Numbered from the stretch's first letter, positions 16,657 through 27,764 are shown. The stretch is 64,000 nucleotides of DNA from Phocaeicola plebeius (GCF_003437535.1 NZ_QSQT01000018.1:1-64000); one strand, 5' to 3'. Notes: generated from the sequence alone by a model not told the origin. Program-made: numbers and translations.

Positions 16657-18654
16657 ATGAAAACCTACAAACAAATTACCCCGGAAATGATACAGAAGGA
16701 CATCCGCTACCTGGAACTCCTTTCACACGATTTTCCTAACCTGGCTGCAGCCAGCACGGAAATCATCAACCTGGAGGCCATTCTGAACCTTCCGAAAGGA
16801 ACGGAACATTTTCTGGCCGACCTGCACGGGGAATACGAAGCTTTCCAGCATGTGCTCCGCAATGCTTCCGGAGCTATCAAACGGAAGGTAAACGAGATTT
16901 TCGGCAACAACCTCCGCGAAATGGAGAAAAAGGAACTCTGCACGCTGATATATTATCCGGAACAGAAGTTACAACTGGTAAAGGAAGTGGAAAAAGACCT
17001 CGTAGACTGGTATGTCATCACCCTGAACCAGCTGGTAAAAGTCTGCCAGAATGTATCATCCAAATATACACGTTCAAAGGTACGCAAGGCGCTGCCTGAA
17101 GAATTCTCCTACATCATTCAGGAGTTGCTTCACGAAAGTCCCATGGATCCCAACAAGCAGGCTTACATCAATGTCATTATCCGTACCATTATTGAGACAC
17201 GCCGTGCCGACGACTTCATCATTGCACTGTGTAACCTGATACAGCGACTGACCATCGACTCACTGCATATCTTAGGAGATATTTTCGACCGTGGTCCTGG
17301 TCCTCACATCATCATGGACACACTTTGCAACTACCATAACTTCGACATCCAATGGGGCAATCACGACATCCTCTGGATGGGAGCCGCTTCAGGAAATGAC
17401 TGTTGTATTGCCAACGTACTGCGTCTGGCCATGCGCTACGGTAACCTTCCGGCATTGGAAGACGGATACGGCATCAACCTGCTTCCGCTGGCTACCTTTG
17501 CTATGGAAGCCTACGCCAACGACCCATGCGAATACTTTGCTCCTAAGATTGCACCCGAAAGCAGTTCATACAATGACAAGACCTTGCGGCTCATCTCGCA
17601 GATGCACAAGGCCATCACCATTATCCAGTTCAAGCTGGAAGCTGCTGCCATCCGGCGTCATCCGGAATTCGACATGGACAGCCGTCTGCTGTTGCACCAC
17701 ATCGACTTCAAGCGGAAAGTATTCCAGCTTGACGGAAAAGATTATGAGATGCGCGACTGCCTGTTCCCGACCATCGATCCGGAAAACCCATACCAGTTGA
17801 CAGAAGAAGAAGAAGAAATCGTACAGAAACTGCACAAATCTTTCACGGGAAGCGAAAAGTTGCGCAAGCACATGAAATGCATTTTCCGTTACGGATGCAT
17901 GTACAATGTATGCAACTCAAACCTGCTCTTCCACGCTTCTATGCCGATGAATGCCGACGGAACGCTTAAGGAAGTAGACATACTCGGAAAGAAATACAAG
18001 GGAGAAGCCCTGCTCAAGCGCGTAGGCCAGCTTATCCGTACAGCTTATTTTGCAGAAGAAGATGATCCGGAAAAAGCATTTGCCAGAGACTTCATCTGGT
18101 ACCTGTGGTGCGGAAAGAACTCTCCGGCCTTCGATAAGAGTAAAATGGCTACCTTCGAACGTTATTTCCTGACCGACAAGGAAACTCATAAAGAAGTGAA
18201 AGGCTATTATTACACCTTGCGCGACCGTGAAGATATCTGCGACATGATTCTGGATGAATTCGGAGTGGAAGGAGAACACCGCCACATCATCAACGGACAT
18301 GTACCGGTAAAAGCAGTCAAAGGAGAAAAACCAATTAAAGCCAACGGTAAACTGATGGTTATCGATGGTGGATTCTCCAAGGCTTACCAACCGGAAACGG
18401 GTATTGCAGGCTACACATTGGTGTACCACTCACGCGGTTTCCAGCTTGTACAGCACGAACCCTTCACTTCTACCCAGAAAGCTATTGAAGAAGGACAAGA
18501 CATTAAGTCGACCACCCAAATCGTAGAATTGAGCAGTCAGCGCATGATGGTGAAAGATACCGACAAAGGCCGCGAACTGATGGTACAAATTGAAGATTTG
18601 AAGAAACTGCTGGTAGCTTACCAGAACGGCATTATCAAGGAAAGGGGTATTTAA
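16657..18654 (+). CDS. fbp: class III fructose-1,6-bisphosphatase
   Basis: The 665-residue gluconeogenic phosphatase is of the large Firmicutes/Bacteroidetes class III type. It contains metallophosphatase motifs: DLHGEYEAF near residue 53, LGDIFDRGPGPH near 206, WGNHDILWMG near 232 and INGHVPVK near 547. It starts 23 nt after the transporter stop and may be read from the same transcript. A strong terminator follows. Confidence 0.95.
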   Translation: MKTYKQITPEMIQKDIRYLELLSHDFPNLAAASTEIINLEAILNLPKGTEHFLADLHGEYEAFQHVLRNASGAIKRKVNEIFGNNLREMEKKELCTLIYYPEQKLQLVKEVEKDLVDWYVITLNQLVKVCQNVSSKYTRSKVRKALPEEFSYIIQELLHESPMDPNKQAYINVIIRTIIETRRADDFIIALCNLIQRLTIDSLHILGDIFDRGPGPHIIMDTLCNYHNFDIQWGNHDILWMGAASGNDCCIANVLRLAMRYGNLPALEDGYGINLLPLATFAMEAYANDPCEYFAPKIAPESSSYNDKTLRLISQMHKAITIIQFKLEAAAIRRHPEFDMDSRLLLHHIDFKRKVFQLDGKDYEMRDCLFPTIDPENPYQLTEEEEEIVQKLHKSFTGSEKLRKHMKCIFRYGCMYNVCNSNLLFHASMPMNADGTLKEVDILGKKYKGEALLKRVGQLIRTAYFAEEDDPEKAFARDFIWYLWCGKNSPAFDKSKMATFERYFLTDKETHKEVKGYYYTLRDREDICDMILDEFGVEGEHRHIINGHVPVKAVKGEKPIKANGKLMVIDGGFSKAYQPETGIAGYTLVYHSRGFQLVQHEPFTSTQKAIEEGQDIKSTTQIVELSSQRMMVKDTDKGRELMVQIEDLKKLLVAYQNGIIKERGI

Positions 18655-18678
18655 ATTTTCGTCTTATTCAATCAAAAA

Positions 18679-18726
18679 ACAAAAGAGACTATTTCATTTT
18701 TCCGAGAAATAGTCTCTTTTGTTATT
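18679..18726 (+). terminator. terminator after fbp
   Basis: A 16-bp stem (ACAAAAGAGACTATTT with AAATAGTCTCTTTTGT) closes a 12-nt loop and is followed by an AT-rich tail. Confidence 0.85.
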
Positions 18727-18730
18727 ATAC

Positions 18731-18780
18731 AAAATAAAAAATGGTTGGCGTCCACACAATCACTTGCTCACACACCAACC
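18731..18780 (-). terminator. likely terminator of the pectin operon
   Basis: On the minus strand, GGTTGG (18780-18775) pairs with CCAACC (18748-18743) across a large loop, followed by a T-rich run (18741-18731). It lies just past the lyase stop. Confidence 0.55.
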
Positions 18781-18806
18781 GAAATCTAACTAACTTTTGT
18801 TTACTA

Positions 18807-20885
18807 TTATTTGGATCCGATATAATAGCCTAAATGAGTGGGTTGATTATAACCTATATTCTGCATTGCCTGACTCATATCATAAGTATGATCTGTCATA
18901 AGATGCGGGAAACGATGCTCTGTCGGATAATTCGTAGAGAAAATATAAATCGCAGAATGGTCTGAAGAGCCCATTATTACTTCCTCACGCCAGTCGCCCA
19001 GGAAATCACCGTAATAACAAGGATTATATTTTGTACTATGATTACCTTCATTGCTTCCATATCCAGTTGCAAAATTCACAAGACGGTTCTTATTCGTTCT
19101 CGGATTAGCTTTATAGCTTACAATCAAAGCACGGTCAAACAACTCACGAGTCAATTCTCCAGTCCACCAAATTGCTGCATTATATAACGTACCACCACCA
19201 ATACCAGTAGGCATATCAGGACTTATAGGTACATCTATAGAACCTCCACAATTGTACATTCCAGAATTCATCGAAGACCAAAATTCCATATTAGGACTAT
19301 CAGGATCTACGTCTGCTACAATACAACGCCCTACATCACCATGCATTCCAGCACCATGAGCAGAAATTAATGAACCGTCACGTGCATCAATAACCTGGCA
19401 TCCATACCCCAATCCTTGTACTGCATATGTATTTTCTTCTTCAAAGGAAGCCACAATCTGCAAGCCATCACGATCTTTAATGAATTTACCCACATGCAAA
19501 CAGTCTCCATGTCCATTTCCAGTGCACCAAAGTTCATTTCCATTGTCATCAATTGCAGCCTGTCCATAGAGAATTTCATCTTTTCCATCATTATCTAAGT
19601 CTGCTACACGAAAAGCATGAGAACACATTGCCAACCATTTTTCATCATGATCCTTGGTATCAAATTTCCAACGATTTTCCAGTTCCGATCCTTTTAGGTC
19701 AAAGGCCCAAACCTGCCAGTTCTTGTACACGCCACGAGTCACAATCAGACTAGGATTACTTGTTCTAGCACCAGTTGATGGATCAGGAATCCCATCTAAA
19801 TAAGCAGCACCAATAAAGAAACGGTCCATACGGTTTCCATAATCATCGCCCCAATAATCCATCCAATACTCAGCACGTTCTACTTTAGAACCTTCACCTC
19901 CACGAGGAATATTATCTGTACGTGCTATTTCACGTCCATCATACCCACGACAAATTGAGATGTATTCAGGACCTTCAAAAATCAAGCCACAAGTAGTAGG
20001 AAGTTTTGCACCTGAAGCCCATCCGGCACCATTTAAATCACGAATACGATAATCATGAACTTTTCCATCTTCTCCTGTAATCATCTTTCCATCTGCAAAC
20101 TGGGTACCTTCAGCAGAGCGGAAGGCAATTTCACACAACCCATCACCATCAAAATCATACAAGATATAAGAAGTATAATGAGAGCCCGAACGAATATTAA
20201 CTCCCAAGTCAATACGCCAAAGGAAAGTTCCATCCAATTTATAGGCTTCCAATAAAGTAGTACCATTATGCCATCCCCCCTGATTAGCTCCATCATAAGG
20301 TTCACGCTTAATCACGATTTCCATTTCACCGTCACCATCCAGTTCACCTACCTGAATATCATCTGCTACATAAGAACCGCTTTCCGGCAATTCAATTGTA
20401 GAAGGATTTGCATTCAATGTAATTTTACGGTAATAAGTTTGAGCCATCTCTGGCGTAAAATCACACTCACAAATTGTTTCAGTGTTTCCAGATAATGTGA
20501 CACGATAATGATTTGCTTTTGTAGCATCTATATTTTCATCCAGAAAGCAAGTTGAATTAAGCAGTGCCTCGCCATTCAATTTTACTTCCTGCCCTCCATC
20601 TACCGATTTATAAATATCAAATGCCACGTTAGACGGATCGCTTTGCAATAGTCGCCAGCTAACCAAAGCCCCATGTATAAAAGTAGTAGAATTAGCATCC
20701 GCATCAGGAGTAGGATCATAACTTACCCACATAGCCCGACCGTCTTTTACCACTTCAGAGGGAAGTGCAGGCAGTTCTTCTGTATCACCACCTCCTGGTT
20801 GCGGAGCCGGAGTTTCTTCATCCGAACATGCTGATAATGCAAAAAGACAGACAGCACCTAAGAAACTTGTAAATAGTCTTTTCAT
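18807..20885 (-). CDS. PL11 rhamnogalacturonan lyase, lipoprotein
   Basis: The 692-residue protein starts with a lipoprotein signal (MKRLFTSFLGAVCLFALSAC, lipidated Cys20), so it is probably displayed on the outer membrane. After a short Pro/Gly linker comes a fibronectin-like N-terminal domain with WRLLQSDPSNVAFDIYKS. The PL11 beta-propeller body has many calcium-binding turns (DFDGDGLCEIAFRS, DLDNDGKDEILYGQA, GELDGDGEMEIV). Family members cleave the rhamnose-galacturonic acid backbone of rhamnogalacturonan-I by beta-elimination. As the last gene of the operon it fits an endo-acting surface enzyme that feeds the two SusCD importers. Confidence 0.9.
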   Translation of the reverse strand: MKRLFTSFLGAVCLFALSACSDEETPAPQPGGGDTEELPALPSEVVKDGRAMWVSYDPTPDADANSTTFIHGALVSWRLLQSDPSNVAFDIYKSVDGGQEVKLNGEALLNSTCFLDENIDATKANHYRVTLSGNTETICECDFTPEMAQTYYRKITLNANPSTIELPESGSYVADDIQVGELDGDGEMEIVIKREPYDGANQGGWHNGTTLLEAYKLDGTFLWRIDLGVNIRSGSHYTSYILYDFDGDGLCEIAFRSAEGTQFADGKMITGEDGKVHDYRIRDLNGAGWASGAKLPTTCGLIFEGPEYISICRGYDGREIARTDNIPRGGEGSKVERAEYWMDYWGDDYGNRMDRFFIGAAYLDGIPDPSTGARTSNPSLIVTRGVYKNWQVWAFDLKGSELENRWKFDTKDHDEKWLAMCSHAFRVADLDNDGKDEILYGQAAIDDNGNELWCTGNGHGDCLHVGKFIKDRDGLQIVASFEEENTYAVQGLGYGCQVIDARDGSLISAHGAGMHGDVGRCIVADVDPDSPNMEFWSSMNSGMYNCGGSIDVPISPDMPTGIGGGTLYNAAIWWTGELTRELFDRALIVSYKANPRTNKNRLVNFATGYGSNEGNHSTKYNPCYYGDFLGDWREEVIMGSSDHSAIYIFSTNYPTEHRFPHLMTDHTYDMSQAMQNIGYNQPTHLGYYIGSK

Positions 20886-20931
20886 GATATCTTATATTTT
20901 TAAATATTTATACTTTTCCGGAATCCGGGAC

Positions 20932-22683
20932 TTACCAGCCCGGATTCTGACTTAAATTAGGATTTTTCATTCTCTCGGATTGAGGTATCGGGAAGAGATA
21001 CATCTTATCGTCCCACTGACGAGTATTTACCACTGTAGAATAAGAATAAGCAGTATTATCTCCTGTTTTTGAGATTTGCAGACCTTCTATATTTACAAAA
21101 TATTTGTCAGCCTCTTTCCAACGACGTACATCCCAAAAACGATGTCCTTCAAAAGCAAGTTCCACCATACGTTCTTTTTTATAAGCCTCCCAAAACGCAT
21201 CATTTGACATATTTAACGGGAAGGCAGGCATTCCTACTCCTTCACGTTCACGAGTCATACTAGCTGCCTGGCGAGCCGACATAGTAAACTCAGCATCCGT
21301 TGCATCCGCACTTCCCAAATAACGGAATACAGCTTCTGCATAATTCAAATAGAATTCTCCCAAACGATAAGTTATCCATGTATGATAAGCCGACTTATTA
21401 GTACTATTAGAACGAAGGTCAATGTCTCCCTGGCAATATTTTTTCAAATAATATCCAGTTGGGGTACCTCCGTTCAGAGGCTGTCCGTTTGCCCCTCCCT
21501 GATAAGTGTAAATCGTACCTTCATTCCATGTCGGCCATCCGGTTTCCTCATTCACACAGATAGTCATTCTCAAACGCGGGTCACGGTTATCGTATGGTTT
21601 TGCCTTGTCAAACACACGGCTGCCATCCGCAATCCACGCTCCATTGACCAGGCGCACGTCATAACCGTCGGTAGTCTCATACGCATCCACCAGATTTTGT
21701 GTCGGACAGTTCCCTCCATTTCCACCTTCAATTCCAACCGGATAATTATAAGACTCCATAGTACTAGATTCACGATTCGCGCGACGACCAAAAATTAATT
21801 CATCCGTAGCATTCTTATAGTTATTTTTATCCCACAAAGAGGCATAGTCACTAACCAGCTTCATGCCACGTTCATTTACACAATAATCCAATAATTCTTT
21901 ATTCGCTGTAGCCGCACGATGCCATAATTCTGGATTATTATCTGTATTAAACAATGGACTTGCTGCATAAAGAGCCGCACGAGCTTTCAAGGCCAAAACT
22001 GTAGCTTTATTTACACGACCTGTTTCTGGAGATTCACTAGGTAATACCACATCTGCAGGAAGGTTGGCATAATCTTCAATTATCAGATCCTTTATATCAT
22101 CACACTCTGAAATAATATAATCAAAAATATCTTTAGCCGGAGTACGACTCAATGTATTGCTCTCATCTGCACTCAAGAAATGATCGATGAACGGCACATC
22201 TCCATACTGACGCACCAGATTAAAGTAAAAATAGGCACGCAGAAAACGTACTTCATACTGATAGTTATTGTAACGGAACATCTGAGGTTTATAGTCTGCA
22301 TTCTGCTCTAACTCTGGGAATGTCAATCCAACATACTTATCCAAAAACAGATTACAGTTTGAAATACCCGAATAACATGTACTCCAAGTTCCACTTTGAG
22401 CATTAGTCGGACTCCATGAGCCATTATAAAATGTCTCAATAGAATTTCCTGTATATGCATACTGTGACTCATCAGTAGCCGATCCTAATATTGCTCCAGA
22501 ATAATTACCAAAATCAGTATCCAAATCCAGGTAAATAGTGGTAATCAGACCTCCAACATTACTAAAATTCAGCTTCACAAAATCTTCATCATAATTATTA
22601 TATTCATGGTAGTTCATTTGGTCTGAGCACGAAGCCAATGCTCCCATACACAACATACCATAGACAATTTTTCTAAGTTTCAT
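20932..22683 (-). CDS. SusD/RagB-type glycan-binding lipoprotein (pair 2)
   Basis: The 583-residue surface lipoprotein has signal MKLRKIVYGMLCMGALASC with lipidated Cys19. The SusD helical core is recognisable by RAYFYFNLVRQYGDVPF, ARAALYAASPLFN, YLNYAEAVFR and the C-terminal ERMVELAFEGHRFWDVRRWKEA-type segment. It ends with NPNLSQNPGW, the usual SusD tail. It caps the SusC transporter encoded 18 nt upstream and captures oligosaccharides. Confidence 0.94.
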   Translation of the reverse strand: MKLRKIVYGMLCMGALASCSDQMNYHEYNNYDEDFVKLNFSNVGGLITTIYLDLDTDFGNYSGAILGSATDESQYAYTGNSIETFYNGSWSPTNAQSGTWSTCYSGISNCNLFLDKYVGLTFPELEQNADYKPQMFRYNNYQYEVRFLRAYFYFNLVRQYGDVPFIDHFLSADESNTLSRTPAKDIFDYIISECDDIKDLIIEDYANLPADVVLPSESPETGRVNKATVLALKARAALYAASPLFNTDNNPELWHRAATANKELLDYCVNERGMKLVSDYASLWDKNNYKNATDELIFGRRANRESSTMESYNYPVGIEGGNGGNCPTQNLVDAYETTDGYDVRLVNGAWIADGSRVFDKAKPYDNRDPRLRMTICVNEETGWPTWNEGTIYTYQGGANGQPLNGGTPTGYYLKKYCQGDIDLRSNSTNKSAYHTWITYRLGEFYLNYAEAVFRYLGSADATDAEFTMSARQAASMTREREGVGMPAFPLNMSNDAFWEAYKKERMVELAFEGHRFWDVRRWKEADKYFVNIEGLQISKTGDNTAYSYSTVVNTRQWDDKMYLFPIPQSERMKNPNLSQNPGW

Positions 22684-22701
22684 TCTTCGTTTCTTTTAAG
22701 A

Positions 22702-25700
22702 TTAAAAACCTACTTTCAAACCTACAATCAGACTCTTGTTCAATGGGTTTGTCGCTCCATAAGATTCAGGGTCTAACACATCAATCTTATCAAAGCACAG
22801 CAAATCAACTCCTCGTACATACAATCTTGCATCGCCGATGAATTTTGTTTTCTGCAACCATGATTTAGGGAAATTATAATAAACTTCAATATTGCGGAGT
22901 TTCAAGAAGGAACGATCTGCCAACCACACTGTATTTGTCTGGTAGTTGTTCGTATTGCTCTGAGTACTCAATCGAGGATATTTTGCATCTTGATTATCAG
23001 GAGTCCAACGATTTTCATAATAATGAGTAGAAAGCGTAGTTGTGCTCAGCAAAGGCCAGAACATACTCTTCGTATTCAAGATGGCAGAATAACGGCCTGT
23101 TCCCTGGAACTGGGCGTCAAATCCAAGTCCTTTCCATTCCGCTCCCAAATGGAACGTATAATAAATTTCCGGAGCGACTGTGCTATAACCGATAGCCGTC
23201 ACGTCATTGCTGTCGATTATTTTATCTCCATTCACATCACGATACTTAATATCTCCCGGATAGACCGTTCCGAAGCTTTGAGGCAGACTGTTGGCTATAT
23301 CATCTGCGTCTTTAAAGAAACCTACAGCTTCCAGACCATAAACCTGGTTCAACGAGTGGCCGGTCTGTACAAGATTATCGTACATTCTAGGTTCCTCCAG
23401 TTGCTCCTTAATCTCATTCCGGTTCCAGTTGAAGCTACCTCCAGCATTCAGCACCACATCTCCCACACGCTTCGTGTAATCAAGGCTGAACTCGCCGCCC
23501 CAACTGTCTACCACACCGGCGTTCTCATACGGAGGAGTCTGTCCCAAGACAGCCGTGTACTTACCTTCGGAAGAAACCCAGATGTTGTTTCTACGCTGAT
23601 AATATGCGTCTACCGAAAGATTCAACCCTTTAAACAACGTGGCGTCTACACCGACATTGTATTTATATCCTTTCTCATGCGTATAATTCGTACTTGCCAA
23701 ACGGCCGAGTTCTGTCGTACCGAATGAAGAATCATACGCACTATTGAACATATAGCGCGTACCTGTTGTGGTATAAATCTGGTCCCAGTAATCATACACA
23801 TCACTGGCCGGCAGATAATCCGCATTGATAATGCCGAATGAAGCACGAAGTTTCAAGAAATCAATCCATGACACATTGTTCATAAAATTTTCTTCCGAAA
23901 GCACCCATGCCGCCGACACTGTAGGAGAAAACGCCCATTTATGACCGGGAGCAAGCAGACTGGAGCCGGAGCCTACCAACGCCAAGTCAAGGAAATAACG
24001 CTTGTCATATCCATAATGAGTAAACCATGACACATTCTGGCGATAAATGGTTGTATTCAAGCCGTATGAATCACGGTACTCATATTCCCACTTCAATTGA
24101 GAATACACATCGTGTGTATCCGCAAAGTTCCGGTTATAGCTAAATCCACCAGAGAAGTTGAACTGGCGTGTCCAGTTATTTATGCTTCCGTCTTTTCCCA
24201 TTTCTGTAGGCTCACCTCCAGTTGTATGCGTATACAAAGGTCCTGTCAAATCAGTATAAGTCACCGTATATCCGCCATAAGTATAAGCCTGGCTATGGTC
24301 TTCCCATATAGAAGAATAGTTATCATAAGCCAATCTGAAATTGAATCCCAAACCTTCTGTAACAGCCGACAAGTCTTGTTCCAAGGTCAGGTCCGCAAAC
24401 AAGCTTCTCGTATGACCTTTTGAATATGCCGCTCCCTGAGATTGAGCCACCGGATTCTGGGTTCCCAACCAAGTGGTATTGTTTCCTCCCCATAAGCCGT
24501 CCTCATCCTTTACAGGAAAAGCGGCTGCCGGCAGGGTATAAATCATATCCCACAGATTGGCAGAAGCACCCGGACGGAGAGATTCCGACAATGTACCCAA
24601 AATATTCACTTTCAGTTTTGTAGTACTGCTTACATCAATATCCATATTGGTACGCAGATTGGCACGCGAATACTTGTTCTGGGTAGAATAGCCTTCGTTC
24701 ATATTGCCTTCTTTCACGAAACCTCTGTCTGTCACCAGGTCAAGCATAGAATAGTAACGGAACTTAGAACCACCTCCGCGAAATTCAATCGTATACTTGT
24801 TGGAAATGCCCGAATTCTTGAAAGTCTCATCAAGCCAGTTTACATTCGGATACAAATAAGGGAAGTCTCCATTACGGAAATACTCCACTTCCTTATCCGC
24901 ATAACGGGGAGACAAACCTTCATACCTGCGTGCCTCATTATAAGCCTGCGCATAAGTGGCCGCATCCACAAACTCCGGCTTCCGGTCCATGAAATTATTT
25001 ACATGGTCATAAGTAAACTTGATTTCTTTGGAATTATACTTACCGCGTTTGGTCGTAATCAGGATAGCCCCATTAATTCCTTTATACCCATACAAAGCTA
25101 CAGCGGCCGCATCTTTCAAAACGGATACAGATTCCACTTCCTCCGGGCTAAGCAGGCTCATGTCTCTTTCCAGACCATCAACCAATATCAACGGATTGCT
25201 GCTGGAAAGACTCTGAAGTCCTCTGATATAAAAAGTAGGTTCCACATCCGCATAATTTCCCGAATTCTGCAAGACCATCATACCCATTCCCTGCCCTAAC
25301 AGAGAATTAGACATGTTTTTAGCACTACGCTTATCAAAGTCTTCATTATAAATGGTAGAAACGGCTGCCGTAGACTCGGCACGGGTAAAAACACGTCCGG
25401 CGCCCACGTCGACAGACTGCCCCGCGTAATTCAGTACGACCTTCACCAGCGACTTTCCGTCCGCCTTTACCGTAGTCGTACCTTTATCTACTGACACAAT
25501 ATTCAATTGCTGTCCGGCAGAAGCTTCTATGGAAAATTTTCCATCCTTATCTGTCTCAACTCTTGTTTCCGGCATCCCTTTCACCATGACAGAAGCACCA
25601 TAAACCGGATGCCCCCACTTGTCGACAACCATTCCTCTGACATTGTTGTCCGTGTCCTGAGCACCAGCAGGAACAGCCAGCAAGGCCAGGCATGCCCACA

Positions 25701-25722
25701 TCAGATTCTTATATTTTTTCAT
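22702..25722 (-). CDS. SusC/RagA-type TonB-dependent transporter (pair 2)
   Basis: The 1006-residue protein has a signal peptide (to about residue 21, PAGAQ), a carboxypeptidase-regulatory-like domain (residues 27-95), a plug domain and a 22-strand barrel. The plug is identifiable by DGLERDMSLLSPEEVESVSVLKDAAAVALYG near residue 180. The protein ends in a hydrophobic/aromatic strand (LIVGLKVGF). It imports glycans across the outer membrane using TonB energy. Compared with pair 1 it lacks the longer charged N terminus and has a divergent CarboxypepD domain. Confidence 0.95.
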   Translation of the reverse strand: MKKYKNLMWACLALLAVPAGAQDTDNNVRGMVVDKWGHPVYGASVMVKGMPETRVETDKDGKFSIEASAGQQLNIVSVDKGTTTVKADGKSLVKVVLNYAGQSVDVGAGRVFTRAESTAAVSTIYNEDFDKRSAKNMSNSLLGQGMGMMVLQNSGNYADVEPTFYIRGLQSLSSSNPLILVDGLERDMSLLSPEEVESVSVLKDAAAVALYGYKGINGAILITTKRGKYNSKEIKFTYDHVNNFMDRKPEFVDAATYAQAYNEARRYEGLSPRYADKEVEYFRNGDFPYLYPNVNWLDETFKNSGISNKYTIEFRGGGSKFRYYSMLDLVTDRGFVKEGNMNEGYSTQNKYSRANLRTNMDIDVSSTTKLKVNILGTLSESLRPGASANLWDMIYTLPAAAFPVKDEDGLWGGNNTTWLGTQNPVAQSQGAAYSKGHTRSLFADLTLEQDLSAVTEGLGFNFRLAYDNYSSIWEDHSQAYTYGGYTVTYTDLTGPLYTHTTGGEPTEMGKDGSINNWTRQFNFSGGFSYNRNFADTHDVYSQLKWEYEYRDSYGLNTTIYRQNVSWFTHYGYDKRYFLDLALVGSGSSLLAPGHKWAFSPTVSAAWVLSEENFMNNVSWIDFLKLRASFGIINADYLPASDVYDYWDQIYTTTGTRYMFNSAYDSSFGTTELGRLASTNYTHEKGYKYNVGVDATLFKGLNLSVDAYYQRRNNIWVSSEGKYTAVLGQTPPYENAGVVDSWGGEFSLDYTKRVGDVVLNAGGSFNWNRNEIKEQLEEPRMYDNLVQTGHSLNQVYGLEAVGFFKDADDIANSLPQSFGTVYPGDIKYRDVNGDKIIDSNDVTAIGYSTVAPEIYYTFHLGAEWKGLGFDAQFQGTGRYSAILNTKSMFWPLLSTTTLSTHYYENRWTPDNQDAKYPRLSTQSNTNNYQTNTVWLADRSFLKLRNIEVYYNFPKSWLQKTKFIGDARLYVRGVDLLCFDKIDVLDPESYGATNPLNKSLIVGLKVGF

Positions 25723-25762
25723 AAAGCTATTATCAAAAATCTATTACTTATACTTTTATAAA

Positions 25763-27745
25763 TTACCAGCCAGGATTCTGAACCAGTCCGTATCCCTTGT
25801 TTATTTCCGTTTGAGGGAACGGTGACAAATACCATTTGGTGTCAAAACCATAATCCCACCAGTAACGACGGATATTGTGCAACGTAAATCTTTCATAGTC
25901 AAAATGAACGGGCTGGGGAGCTCCTTGATTCTGGTCACCTTCAAACCATTTCGTCTCTATACGGTTTCCTTTCTCATCCAGACGGTAAATCAACAGTCCG
26001 TGCAGCTCTTTTTCAAACCGGTCCGCACGTTTATACCGAATCAAATCAAAGAAACGTGCGTCTTCCATACCAAGCTCACACACACGCTCACGCAGCAATT
26101 CTTCCAACAAGTTTTCCTTGTTTGAAGTCAGGTTCTTTTCCGGATTACAATCTTCCAGCTTGCCAAGGCCTACACGTTCGCGCACCTTATTTATCCAGGT
26201 CAACGCACCCGCATTGTCCCCTTTTGCCTGAAGCAATGCTTCCGCATAAGTGAGATAAATATCCGACAGACGCAAAGTCACCCACTGGCAATACTGACGC
26301 TGATATTCCGTACCGATATAATACTTCATATTGTCATAGCCAGTAGCAAAACGCATGGTCTCATCCCGTGAGTTGTTTCCGGCATCATAACCGCCTACCC
26401 ACAGTTCGTATGGCTGTCCGGACATCAACCCGGCATTGTTCGACCAGTCCAGCATCTTGGGCAATCCGTTCACTATCACTGTCTCATACAAACGAGGGTC
26501 ACGGGTCAATTCCAGGTTATTGTCGGCCAAAGTACCTTTCGCGAACATTTCATCCAGCTTGCCTTCTGCCTCTGTTTCCTCCCAATTGAACGGTTTACCG
26601 TCGGCCCACGGGAACATTTCCACATATTCTTGTGTAGGCGTATAAGAGTTACGTCCCAAATCGCTCCAATTATGCCAGAAATAAGTACTGGAATTAAAAG
26701 CGTCTCCCATCTGAACCCTGACAGAATGAATGACTTCCTTACTTCCTTGATAAAGGTACCCCATACGGTAGGCATAACGGTAACCGGCCGGTGTGTTATT
26801 GACAGACTGGTTCAATTCATAATAACCATTTGCCTGCAATGCGTTCATGAAGTCTTCGCAAGCCTTCAGGCAGTTTTCCCACAATTCCGGACGATAACCT
26901 CCGTACCATACCAGATGCTGCTGTTCCGCTTCTGAGGCACCGCCCGCATAACCCTGATTGTCATTGAACAAAGGAGAAGCGGCAAACTGCCAGATTTTAC
27001 ACTTCAACGCCATAGCACCTGCCTTGGTCCAGCGTCCGGTATAGGTGGAACTTCCGTCGGCACCGGGACCGTATGCCCAGGGCAAAGCCCCGGAATCAAT
27101 GGCCTCATCCAACATCTTAATCATGTAGTTCACTGTTTCTTCTACCGTGGCACGCGGACATTCGTAGCTGGACTCATTTCCTTCAAAAGAGGCATAAAGC
27201 AAAGGAAGCCCCCCGTAATGACGGAACATGTCAAAGTAACGCACGGCTATCAAGCATTTGGCCTCCGCAATCATACGCGCCTTTTCATTGGCATCCAGAT
27301 TGGGCACATCGTCGATGTGTTCCATCAGCAGCCAGCACCAGCGCACTACTTCCCACACCTTTTCATCGTTATAACAGAACTTATCCTGACGGCGGCTGTA
27401 ATTGGCCGTATGGATACCGCTGTAATACTGCGAATAAAGCTGCGCGTCACGCCAGTGCAACTGCCAGCAGTCTGTCAAAGCCTCTACCTTACCGCAATAC
27501 GGGCTGCTGGACACCGGCAAGGAAGTATCATCCTTATAAGGCAATCCATAATACTGACGACCATAAATTGAATTCAGAAACTGCTGGGTATAGACCGCGC
27601 TGCTGAATACCGTATCCACTGTGGCGGTACCACCCGGAGCCTTATCCAGGAATGAATTTCCGAATTTCATATCGTCCACACATGACGTGGCAATCAGATT
27701 AGCCGCCACACATGCGCCGAACAAAAGTTTATATCCTAATTTCAT
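25763..27745 (-). CDS. SusD/RagB-type glycan-binding lipoprotein (pair 1)
   Basis: The start is set at 27745 (MKLGYKLLFGACVAANLIATSC), which begins a proper lipoprotein signal and leaves 19 nt after the SusC stop. The longer frame would overlap SusC and bury the signal. The 660-residue product has SusD landmarks: ECPRATVEETVNYMIKMLDEA, WTKAGAMALKCKIWQFAASPLFND, TYAEALLQAKGD and a GLVQNPGW tail. It is longer than the pair-2 SusD, suggesting extra surface loops. Confidence 0.93.
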   Translation of the reverse strand: MKLGYKLLFGACVAANLIATSCVDDMKFGNSFLDKAPGGTATVDTVFSSAVYTQQFLNSIYGRQYYGLPYKDDTSLPVSSSPYCGKVEALTDCWQLHWRDAQLYSQYYSGIHTANYSRRQDKFCYNDEKVWEVVRWCWLLMEHIDDVPNLDANEKARMIAEAKCLIAVRYFDMFRHYGGLPLLYASFEGNESSYECPRATVEETVNYMIKMLDEAIDSGALPWAYGPGADGSSTYTGRWTKAGAMALKCKIWQFAASPLFNDNQGYAGGASEAEQQHLVWYGGYRPELWENCLKACEDFMNALQANGYYELNQSVNNTPAGYRYAYRMGYLYQGSKEVIHSVRVQMGDAFNSSTYFWHNWSDLGRNSYTPTQEYVEMFPWADGKPFNWEETEAEGKLDEMFAKGTLADNNLELTRDPRLYETVIVNGLPKMLDWSNNAGLMSGQPYELWVGGYDAGNNSRDETMRFATGYDNMKYYIGTEYQRQYCQWVTLRLSDIYLTYAEALLQAKGDNAGALTWINKVRERVGLGKLEDCNPEKNLTSNKENLLEELLRERVCELGMEDARFFDLIRYKRADRFEKELHGLLIYRLDEKGNRIETKWFEGDQNQGAPQPVHFDYERFTLHNIRRYWWDYGFDTKWYLSPFPQTEINKGYGLVQNPGW

Positions 27746-27764
27746 ATTTTCTATCTTTAATTGT